A stretch of 64,000 bases of DNA, taken from NCBI GenBank assembly GCA_024663395.1, contig JANFAH010000040.1, positions 434,001-498,000 on the forward strand, given 5' to 3'. A program made the translations under genes and the position numbers. Source of the stretch: Pisolithus tinctorius. Taxonomy: Eukaryota; Basidiomycota; Agaricomycetes; Boletales; Pisolithaceae. The notes below the pieces were generated by a model. That model saw only the letters and a program-made list of their open reading frames with translations, had not been told where the DNA came from and ran no database searches. Within the stretch, counting starts at the first letter, position 1. Every line of letters starts with the position of its first letter. Below are positions 35,856-45,406 of this stretch, piece after piece.

Positions 35856-36479
35856 CCCACTGAAGCAACTTCAGAAATTCTGAGACTCATTTCAGACCCA
35901 CTTGGAGAGAATTTTGAAACACCTCCACCTCAACCTCACTGTTCCACTTGCCAGCACTTTGAATCAGACTATATGAGGTGCTTATGTGCAGGTGAAGGAA
36001 CTCATGATGGACACATCCCTCTTGACTTCATGAAAGAACTCTGAGAGAGTGACAGCAACCCTAACAGCCCTAAATCCCAAGAGAATGCCACCTATGTATT
36101 TGACAAAGAACTAGCTACTGATGAAGATGACACTAACATCATGTATGCTATGGTGGCAGGGATGGCTGAAGCTGAAGGGCTGGATCTGTTGACAGTACAG
36201 GAGGCAAAATCCTGAGCTGACTGGCCAAAGTGGCAAAGTGCCATAAATGTGGAATTAAAGAGCCTAGAGGAAGCACATACCTGGGATGTTATTGAGTGCC
36301 CCAAAGGTGCAAACGTTGTAGGATGCAAATGGGTCTTCAAGATCAAATGCAATGCTGCTGGAGAAATTGAGAAGTACAAGGCCCACCTAGTCGCCAAGGG
36401 CTACTCTCAGATCCAGGGTGTTGACTATGACAAAACATATCTCCCATCACAAGACTTGCATCTCTCCACACCATACTAG
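35856..36479 (+). pseudogene. Copia linker and RT N-terminal part
   Basis: Reads WPKWQSAINVELKSLEEAHT, then WDVIECPKGANVVGCKWVFK and KYKAHLVAKGYSQIQGVDY, the standard Copia RT opening. A TGA precedes the ADWPKWQ block and a frameshift near 36450 separates it from the rest of RT. Confidence 0.85.
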
Positions 36480-37693
36480 CAATTGCCACATGCAATGACT
36501 GGGATATCGATGTATTCAATTTCCACTTGGCATTCCTCGATGGCAAACTCGGAGATGGTGAAGACATCTACATGGAGCTCCCTGAGGGCTATGCTGTAGG
36601 GCGGAATTTTTCCCATCCAGTTGGGAAGCTAAATGTAGCATTATACGGCTCAAAACAAGGCATGCTTTGGTGGTACCAGAAGCTATGCACTACTCTTGCA
36701 GACCTTGGGCTCACCAGGGCACATGCAGACTGGGGAGTATTCTATGGTCACATAGGATCAGAAATCCTCATCCTTGCCAGCCATGTCGATGACTGCATTG
36801 TAACAGGCAGTTCTCCATCGCTAATTTGCTCATTTAAACAGGAGCTCAGCACTTGTTTTAAAATCTCTGACCTAGGGCCCATCAGTTGGCTACTTGGAAT
36901 GAAGGTGACATGGAATAGAGAAGCCTGCACCATATCCCTGTCACAGAAGTCATACATCAAGGCCATCCTAATGAAATACAACCTCACTGACTGCAAGCCA
37001 GCTGCAATTCCAATGGACCCTGGCATAAAACTCTCCCATGGAGAGATTCTGCAGCCAGCCAAAGAAGCTGCACACATGAAAAACATACCCTACTGTGCCA
37101 CTGTTGGCTCCCTCATGCACCTCACCATTGGAATGTGCCCTGACATTGCATTTGCTGTCTCCACAGTTGCACAGTTCAACAACACACCCAACATGACTCA
37201 CTGGGAAGCCATGAAATGAATCTACAGGTATATCTCAGGCACAAAAGCACTTGCTTTGACATTCAGGAATTCAGAATGAGGCCTTGAGGGCTATACCAAT
37301 GCAGATGGAGCTTTGCAGGAGCATCAATGTGCTATAAGCAGATATGCCTACCTACTAGATGGTGGAGCTGTCAGTTGGGCTTTGTGGAAACAAGAACTTG
37401 TCACACTCTCAACTGCAGAAGCAGAGTACATCACAGCAACCCATGCAGCCAAGGAGGGCCTATGGCTTCAACAACTCATCAGCAAAATTTTCCACCCACT
37501 CAAATACCCCATTCCATTATATTCCGACAGTCAATCTGCCATCACACTTACCAAAGGTGGCAGCTATCATGCTTGCACAAAGCACATTGACATACAATAC
37601 CATCTCATTTGTTTTGCTGTGGAAAATCATTCTTTTCACCTTATTTATTGTCCTACTGACAACATGGTCGCCAATACCCTTACCAAACCTTTA
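36480..37693 (+). pseudogene. Copia RT palm and RNase H
   Basis: RT continues with FHLAFLDGKLGDGEDIYMEL, LYGSKQGMLWWYQKL and an active-site block ILASHVDDCIVTG (HVDD where YVDD is usual), then DLGPISWLLGMKV and VGSLMHLTIGMCPDIAFAVS. RNase H follows: GGAVSWALWKQELVTLSTAE, ATHAAKEGLWLQQLI, YSDSQSAITLTKG and KHIDIQYHLI. Stops interrupt near 37219 and 37280. The frame is cut after TKPL at 37693 by the Harbinger element and resumes at 41042 with KAKHFTSALRLHSD and a stop. Confidence 0.88.
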
Positions 37694-37919
37694 GAGCCTG
37701 TTCAGAAACTCGAAACAACCCGAGTATGTGTGCCAGGTCACCACGTTGTAGTTATTTGGATTGTCGGCACACCAGCAGGGCAGGTCAACTGAGTTTGAAA
37801 TCCAAACCTTGTTCTCTCAAGCCATGGACTATCGATTTGACCACAGTGATCTTCGACGCATTTGGGGGATCCTAGCATCCGTGGTGGTGGTCGCCATCCA
37901 GAGCGCGATCCTTCTCCCA

Positions 37920-39377
37920 ATGCCTCCCAAAAGCAACAGTGAACCCAAGGTAGTGGCACGGTGGATGCCAGTAGAAGAAGAGAAACTTGTCGAGTTTCTC
38001 CACTCCCATCGTGCAGAGGCGACGGATGGAACAGGGAATTTCAAGCCACAAACGTACAACCACCTTCCTGCTGCTATCGCAGCCTATCGAATGCCTGGGA
38101 CTCCTGTGAAGACACCATTGCAATGCAAGAACAAGTGGAGGGCGGTAGGTCATACTTTTTCATTATCTATTTCATCGTACTGATCAGTGCCCGATATTCA
38201 GCTGAGGCAGCTATATGCTGAGATTCAAAGGTATTGTACATCTGGAAAACACTGGGACAATGAAAACGGTGCTGCGATTGTTGGTACCGATGCAGGGCAG
38301 GTCTGGGACGAATATACGAAGGTCAAATATTTCTTTGGTTACATTGTATCTATAGATACTGACTGATGGCGATGAATTTAGACACACAAATCTCTTCGTC
38401 CATACAGGAATCAGGGATGGTCGTTGTTCGATATGATATCTGAGATCATGCCGAGTGGCGTTGCGAGCAGTCATCATGCATTTGATGCCAGTGCTCCTGG
38501 TATGTCTACCTCAGCTCCATCTGCCATCTCTCCCGCATCCGCCACCCCCACCATGTCTACTACCTTGACCGCTGGCAAATTCAATGTACCTTCCACGTCC
38601 GCTGCCACCAATTCCGCCTCTACTGCCATCACCACTGAAGAGGATGAAGGCCCTCGATGTGACATTTCCATGGAATCCCCCCCCCCTCCCTCGTCACTGA
38701 GCTCCGTAAATTTGGAGACATTTTCCTTTCAAACGCTCTCCTCCCCTAGCCACCTGACAAGTGGCAGTACTAGCACCAGCAATCTGAGGCCTCCCCGCTC
38801 CAATGCATCAAGCCAGGGAAAGCGTCCCTTCACCGAAATCAGCGACACCGACCCTGCTGCCAGATCAAATTTTCTGGAGCTCCCATATGCAAACACCATC
38901 TCCTCTGTCGACACAAGGCCTTCCGTGAAGAAGAGGAGGGGGGCCAACATAGGTGAACCACTTCCTGCGATGTCCATGACTGATGCGATGGTGATTGCTG
39001 CTGCAGGGTCCTCCTCACGTAACACTCGGGTACAAGCACCACCGCCAGAAGAGCCACCCAACCCGCTTTTGGTGACCCTGCTTGGTGCTGTTACCCAGCT
39101 GGCAGGCTCCATCGAACGTACTATGCAGCCAGCTGAGGAGCGACTGAGCTCAAAGAAGCAGAGCGCCATTCGTATCGTGGAGGAGGAGCACGCTGATCTG
39201 AGTATCGACCAATGCATTTCACTTTTCAAACTCATCAGGGAGGATGACTATATTTCAGATGTTTTGACGCTAGTTAACCCTGACCACCGCCAGGCGTATA
39301 TCTTAGATTTACTTCAGAAGCACGGATGTAGTTCGACCGCTCCTACCACGCATAACGCCATTGATGCTAGTTTGTGA
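37920..39377 (+). CDS. Harbinger-associated Myb/SANT-like DNA-binding protein
   Basis: Three exons: 37920-38144, 38202-38321 and 38382-39377, giving about 446 residues with all joins in frame. Introns are 57 nt (GTAGGT...CAG) and 60 nt (GTCAAA...TAG). The start MPPKSNSEPK follows a longer open stretch; the ATG at 37920 is chosen because the Myb-like fold begins right after it (ARWMPVEEEKLVEFLHSHR, then TPLQCKNKWR, LRQLYAEIQRY and RPYRNQGWSLFDMISEIMP). Exon 3 encodes a long Ser/Thr/Pro-rich linker, a basic patch (VKKRRG) and a C-terminal block (IDQCISLFKLIREDDYISDV). In this family such a protein helps the transposase enter the nucleus and bind the ends. Confidence 0.8.
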
Positions 39378-39500
39378 CTACAATTTACATGTACCTTCTT
39401 TCATGTTTCGCTACATCGATGTATCAATCTCATTTGTTTCGGCGAGCGCAGTAAATTGCAAGTGTAAAACAAAATTGCAAGTAAAAAATGACTACTACAA

Positions 39501-40901
39501 TCAAGATTCCGACTCATCGTCATTATCATTGTCCAAATCATCCCTCTCAACCTCGGCCCCTTCATCCTCTGAACCCTGCGCAATATGATTGTAGTCCCTC
39601 TCCCTGATGATCCGTTGATAATTGATCCACATCGCTTGTGCAATGCTATCTCGCATCCCTTCGGCCTCGATGTCCGGCACATCTTGATTCTCCTGTGCTG
39701 CTTCAGGATCATCATTGATCACACTCCCACCACCGCCAAACACCTCAGCTCCCGGGATTGGGCCTTCAGTGGGATTGCGAACGGAGATGAAGTTGTGAAT
39801 GGCGCATAGCGCGCTGGGAATGCGTGCTTGTGTTTCTAGGTCATATTCGGGTGCTAGAAGCAAGATACGGAATCGTCGTTTGAGCACACCAAAAATTCGT
39901 TCGATGGCATTCCGTGCAGAGGCGTGTCGTAAATTAAACAATTCCTCTTTATTGGTGGGCCTATAGATTTGATCAGGCAGTGTTACTGTGATATTAAACG
40001 AATTACATACCTTTGCTGTGCACGTTGCCATTCAGCCAGATGGTATCGGACATTCCAATAGGGAATGAGAAGCTCTGGTCGCAGTGGGAAGCCAGCATCA
40101 GCAAGGAAATACTTGCCAGGAGGGATGTAGAGGCCTTTGGTACACGCATCCTGGTAAACACGTGCATCTGTAGCGGACCCCTCCCATCCCATGAGCGCAT
40201 AGGTAAAGAAAAGGTCAAAATCGCATGCGAAAAGACAGTTTTGTGAGATAAATCCTTTGCGGTTTCGGAAAGTACCACGGTCAGTAGCGCTGGGGGCTGC
40301 ATGTATGTGGCTCCCATCTAAAGCACCTATCGCATCCTTGAAAAACGGCCAAAACCTCGTGTTGTCTTGAATGCGGGTGTGGATCTTATTTTCATCTGGG
40401 AGATGGACGTATTTGGTGTAAAACGGCGGGGTAGAAAATATTATCAGCATCTTGTGGAAATATCTGTGAAAAATCAGAATAAAAAAAGAATTGAAAGACG
40501 ATGGAAAACATACCGTGAAATCGTTGCATTCGAATGTTGAAACCGTTCACCAACATGCTGAATAGTTAATCCGGTGACAGACATGTACAAAAAATAGCAG
40601 CTTGTTCCTTGAGGGAGATAAACTTGGAGTTTCCATGACCATGAGTGCGCAACTCTGTGATGAGTTCTGCAAAGACAGATGCATGCATTCCTAGCTCGCA
40701 ACGGATCCGCTCTGGATGCCCCACAAGGAGTTCGATTACCCAGGCCTCGCCTGAAAGTGCTGATGTATGGTATGGTTCAGGAGGCTTTCTTTGGGGTTTT
40801 TGGGGCTGGACGACAGTCGCTGCTGCACATGCGATAAGACTGAGAATCAATGTTATAAACTGGTAGAGCCGCTGCCGAACTTCAGGTCGCTGATGGTCCA
40901 T
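39501..40901 (-). CDS. PIF/Harbinger DDE transposase with a one-base frameshift
   Basis: Exons on minus: 40901-40514, 40463-40011 and 39960-39501, with two 50-nt introns (GTATGT...CAG; GTATGT...TAG). HARBI1-like DDE_4 domain: ALDGSHIHAAPSATDRG (first Asp), FLADAGFPLRPELLIPYW (second Asp) and RNAIERIFGVLKRRFRILL (Glu); the triad is complete. Exon 1 has the helix-turn-helix region ending GLTIQHVGERFQHSNATISR. The C-terminus is acidic. The spliced length is 1301 nt, one short of a multiple of three. The frame shifts at a run of six A on plus (40589-40594), where seven would restore the frame. It could be a real lesion or a sequencing error. Confidence 0.85.
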
Positions 40902-41102
40902 ATCAGTCAGAGGTGCTAGATATCAATTAGTAAGCGTAACTATTTTAAACCTCCGATACATCTCCGCTTCACTCTAACCGACACACATGTTATGTTAATG
41001 TCAGGTGTTCGGACTACTTCCAGTTGCTGAACAGGCTCTTACTGAGCATCAAGGCAAAACATTTCACATCAGCACTCAGACTGCATTCTGATTGGGGGGG
41101 AG

Positions 41103-41293
41103 TGTCGAGTACATGATCCAGGGTTATGGTAACATCTTGGAGTTTTGCTGTCAGTGCTCAGAATTGTTCTCTGACCCTCAGAATTAAATTCCGATGTCAA
41201 CGTGCTTACTAATTACTGTACTATAAATTTTCCACACTGTTGTTTTCCACCTCAGTGGCTGCTTCATACACTGAGAAACTCATACCTTCATTA
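41103..41293 (+). repeat. Copia 3' LTR
   Basis: 191 bp, TGTCGAGTAC...CTTCATTA, preceded by a polypurine tract GGGGGGGAG and followed by the TSD CCTCT (41294-41298). Confidence 0.93.
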
Positions 41294-41298
41294 CCTCT

Positions 41299-42529
41299 AC
41301 CCTATAAAATAGGCCTTGTAGCATACTGTATGGGGACTTCTTTTCTACCTCAAAATAAGACACTATTGTCTGGAAACCTGAGTAGAGCAAAGAATCCTTC
41401 TTGTTGTGCCACTGTTAAAAGTACTAAACTTCTTATTGGTGTTACATATTTTTTTCCTGCAAAACAAGGTCTTACCTCAAATTCAATAATGAACACACCA
41501 GATACCTTCTCAACCATGTGCAGAACTGATCTGCTGTGAAGATGAGAGTAAGTATCATATACTTGATAAAACAAAAGAAATGGTTAATACTCATGCAACT
41601 GCCTGCTGAGCTACAAAGGCTCAAGCATCATCTTTACCTCCTAGCCCATTGACAACTCAGCCTGGTGCTGACATCGCTGATAAGTCTCTGCTCCCAAATC
41701 TGACTCCAATAGGAAGTCAATACTCCACCCCAATTGAAAGGCCCATCACTGATAACATCTGGAGTTATAGTGAAGTGGTAAGGACTGGCACAAGGGACCC
41801 AAGCCCAGCACCCAAAGGAGCTGCCACTACCATCCCTGGCTTGAGAGTAAGCTTGCCAATAGACCCTGGCTTGAGAGTGAACTTGCCAAATTATCTCAGC
41901 TTGAGAGCTACCTTGCCAGAGTGTCCTGGCTTGAGGGCTGCCTTGTTGATGAATCTTTTGAGAAGGGACTGAGGTTGCAGGATGAACTAGAGTGAAACTC
42001 AGTCTTTGAAGTAGGATGAAGTCTGAGGTACAAGGAAAAAATGAAGTGGCTAAAATGTATGGAATTATTATGTAAGCAGTACTTGCTGTACAGAACAGCA
42101 GTATGTTCCAACAGAATCCTGGTGACATTGAAGTCCCAAAAGCTGTAAAGGCTCGTGCCATTAGAGTCTGGGTACCAACTCACAAAGAAAATGAGAACCT
42201 ACCTGATAGGGTCTGATGTGACTCCATCTTCCCTGTGAGCAGAATAGATGTTGAGTATGGTGATTGGACAGAAGTGAAGTGCAAGAGGTTGCACAAGTGA
42301 CATGCTCATAGTATGCCAAGATCTGATCAAAGAGATGTAATCTGAAAAGCTGAAAGATGACTAACCCCAGATGAGTGGGAGAGAATCTGAAGGAGGCCAC
42401 TATTGACAACAAGGGATAACCCCAAAACTACTACATCTGAAGGTGAAGAGCCCACTAACTGGAGAGATCTCAAAGGGAAAGGATCTGACCCTAGAAATTG
42501 GGGGAACTTAAACCTCAGCAATGGTGAAA
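41299..42529 (+). pseudogene. Decayed coding-like region with a 10-residue repeat
   Basis: From about 41649 to 41972 an open frame reads TPIERPITDNIWSYSEVVR and then four 30-bp repeats at 41835-41954 (PGLRVSLPID, PGLRVNLPNY, LSLRATLPEC, PGLRAALLMN). From about 42180 to 42530, with several stops, the plus strand reads RIDVEYGDWTEVKCKRL and LKGKGSDPRNWGNLNLSNGE, which looks like former coding sequence of a gag- or exon-like kind. I cannot assign a family. Confidence 0.3.
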
Positions 42530-43127
42530 TACATTGGCTCACAAAATTGTCCCAATGTTTGCATGTTTTTCATTAGCCATGGTGTAGCAAGTGAACTATC
42601 ATTATTGAGTCCAAGGTGTTGGTGGATGGATCATAGCAGCTGGTCATGGCTCTCTGACAAGCCATATTACATAATAATTGAGTAGAAACTGATGACAAAA
42701 TACCCAAATGAAAATGAGAGCTCATTGGGGCAATTATGTAACTTTGTGATATGCTGGGGATGTAGTCCTTGGGAACACATATAAAACATGGTGAGATGCT
42801 CACCAATGCTTACATAATGTATCACATGGTCTACTGAATGATTGGTCAACAAACAAACAATGCCAAACAGTGATTTTGCACCACTAAGCCTCCTCACTGT
42901 AACACACACTTCAGGTAACCAATTTTCATAAGCATTTAGGCTGAAGTTTTTCTACAAATCATCCAAGCTAAAAGCCACTCAGACCAGGTCATCCCAGGGA
43001 CATCTGGCCATGTCCCAGGGCTATTTGCAGTGTGCAGGACCTGGGATGTCCCATAATCCCAGTGCTTTGGTAATATATTTTGGGCTGTCCCATGGCTGCC
43101 TTAGGTGTCAGGGGTCCTCAGCTGCAA
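42530..43127 (+). repeat. Left arm of a long inverted duplication
   Basis: About 600 bp that match, as reverse complement, 61809-63068 with the 674-bp insert removed. The outer end reads TACATTGGCTCACAAAA, against TACAGTGGCTCACAAAA at the right arm. TA followed by CAGTGNCTCAC is like a Tc1/mariner end. Confidence 0.8.
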
Positions 43128-43925
43128 AAGTTCAGCTCATATTCACACTGAAATCCCACTTCTGACCAAGAAACCATAATTGTCACAATCATCCAGGATG
43201 ATGAGAATACCTGGCAAAGTAGGGGGCTATTTATGTGGCAACCACCAACTTTCCAAAACCATTTGGTACACTTACTATGCACAGATTTGAAGTGGGAAGT
43301 CAGTGTGATTGTGAGGTGTCATCTCCAGAATCATATAATACTTATGGAAGTGAGCCTTGCATCACTGTGATAAATTTTAATGGATTCATCACTGTCCCAT
43401 GAGCAAGTTCCATTGCTTATAGAAGGAGTACACATTAATAAGATCATACTAAATGCATTCAATGAGGATGAGTGGAAGACCTTCCCAGCCAAGGGATAGA
43501 TTGTAGCACAATACATGACACTATTGAGGGGCACAAGCATGTGAGAACCCCACTGTCCAAAGGGGTTATGTAATCTGATTGCTGTGGGAACCAATGTCCC
43601 ATTATTACCCTGGGCTGTAAGGCCCTCCAGTGGACCACCATGTGCTTCAAATACCAATCCAGCCAGGAAGGGCAGAAAACTGAACTTTGTTGATTCTCAA
43701 AGGAAAGGTGGACTTGTGTTGCTAAAGACCACTGAAGTCTGTTGGAGATGGTGCATTCTGTGTATTACTCTTCATGGATAATTATTCCCAAAGTGCTGAT
43801 CTAACCCCCAAGCAACTGACATTAGTACACAAACAATATAGCTCAGTAATTTGACCACAAGGTCAACACCTAGGAGACTGCTGGTTCAATCCCACCTTTA
43901 GTCACATGGTCATCAAGGTCATCTA
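43128..43925. other. Spacer between inverted arm and minisatellite, no gene recognised
   Basis: Contains a 108-residue minus-strand open stretch (43331-43657) with no recognised motif. Its counterpart between the right arm and right minisatellite is shorter and not visibly similar. Confidence 0.35.
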
Positions 43926-43944
43926 TGTAGAACAACCAAGAGGC

Positions 43945-44215
43945 AATGATGGGACATCCCACCCCCCATTTTTGGAGGCCAGTGGGAGGTCCCATGATAG
44001 CTTTGGAGGCTACTGTGGGACATCCCACCCTCCTCTCTGGAGGCCAGTGGGATGCCCCATGATAGCTTTGGAGGCTTCCATGGGATGTCCCAACCCCCTT
44101 TCTATAGACAGTGGGATGTCCCATGATAGCTTCAGAGGCTACTGTGGGACATCCCACCCTCCCCCTGAAGGCCAGTTGGAGATTCCACCCCTCTCCATAG
44201 AGGCCAGTAGGATGT
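43945..44215 (-). repeat. Minisatellite array, left copy (about four units)
   Basis: Units carry GGGACATCCCACC...CCATGATAGCTTTGGAGGCTAC, the reverse complement of the array at 60681-61340. Each unit pairs GGGACATCCC with GGGATGTCCC-like partners and so could fold as a hairpin. Confidence 0.75.
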
Positions 44216-45406
44216 CCATGTACTATATGTCAGAACACCAAAATGCTCTCAAATCAATTTTGTGGCAGCTTCAAGACAAACAGATCCACCATGCAGGTCT
44301 GTATTGACTTATTGCACAGGTAACATTATCTACTTTTTATACTAACTCACAGAGCACAGTGAAGGGCCAATGTAGCAGATTAAATGTGGGCAAATTGTGC
44401 AACTGCAAATGATAACACCATGGTGGACCTGATAAAAGATAGACCTGTTTTAGTAGCAATGCAGGTAGATTAATTCTCAACACAAAAATAGGCTCTTAGA
44501 AAAAGCTTTGAACAACAATGTTTATGGGGCAAAGTCAATGAGAGAACCCAGACAAGACCAAAATAAATTCAGAAGTCACCCTCTGCAGCTCTACAGTGCT
44601 TGCATGTAACATAGAACTGTAGTATCCTGATGATGATAACAACACCTGATTAGTAAGCAAAAGATGTTGCCCCCCAAGTCCCTTTAGTCTGAGGTATGGC
44701 TAACCTTGCCTCAACACCACTTTCAATCCTTGCTTTCCAACCTTGCCACCCCCCTCACCATGTGGAAAAACCCTATCTGTCAAACTTGAAAGACATTGAG
44801 TTTTGAGTGTTTTTAGTCCCCTTAAAATTCAGGCCATCTACCCACTATTTCAAGATAATCATGTCAATTCCATTTGAATTCCACTCAGTTCCCTCAACTC
44901 ACCAGGGAAAAACCATTGATCACAGTATCAAAATATAGATAAGGTACACAGGCAAACAGGCAACAGAACTCACCAGAGCCCCTGGCCATTGGACACAGTT
45001 GACACTAGCAGAGTTGTCAGTCAGTGATCACCACATCAACACTTGCTTAATGTCACCATATCCCCTCCTCATTGCTGGAGGCTCCTTTATCTGTAGGTGT
45101 GACCTCCAAGCTTCACCTCAAATGTTCTCTGACCTAACTCTCTGCACCTCAAACTCTTCAAACAAGAGTACAGTATTTTGAGTATATGCATCTTCCCTGT
45201 AGAATGTCAATCAGTAGAAAATTCATTGGTAGATCAAGTGAGCAGTGCTATGGCAATGTGGCCACAGGGGGTAACAAAATAACAGTCAAGTAGACACAAA
45301 TGCTCTTGCATTCAAAATGACAGAGAACTGAGATTTGATTCACTCACTGCTCACCCTATCATGGTAAACATATATTGCAAAAGGAAATACTGAGGAGACT
45401 AGTAAT
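44216..45406. other. No feature recognised
   Basis: AT-rich, low in CpG, with only short open stretches. Confidence 0.4.

Larger units (their letters stand above)
37691..41041. mobile_element. PIF/Harbinger DNA transposon, near-intact
   Basis: 3345 bp (37694-41038) flanked by TTA duplications at 37691-37693 and 41039-41041. Terminal inverted repeats: GAGCCTGTTCAGAAACT at the left end and AGTTGCTGAACAGGCTC at the right end (15 of 17 paired). It has two convergent genes, a Myb/SANT-like protein on plus and a DDE transposase on minus, the usual Harbinger pair. CpG content is high compared with the host Copia sequence. Confidence 0.93.
15812..41298 (+). mobile_element. Ty1/Copia LTR retrotransposon with nested insertions
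   Basis: The outer element of the stack. The 5' LTR is 15817-16007 and the 3' LTR 41103-41293, both 191 bp. The flanking CCTCT is duplicated at 15812-15816 and 41294-41298. Gag, protease, integrase, RT and RNase H occur in Copia order on the plus strand. Subtracting the nested large LTR element (16312-31748), the solo LTR (about 34025-35855), the Harbinger element (37694-41038) and their TSDs leaves about 4.85 kb, a normal Copia length. Coding is broken by stops and frameshifts. Confidence 0.92.

Noticed and set aside
38424..39235. Minus-strand open frame opposite the Myb-like gene (38729-39235)
   Set aside because: It mirrors a Ser/Thr/Pro-rich exon; the plus-strand frame is continuous with two in-frame upstream exons.
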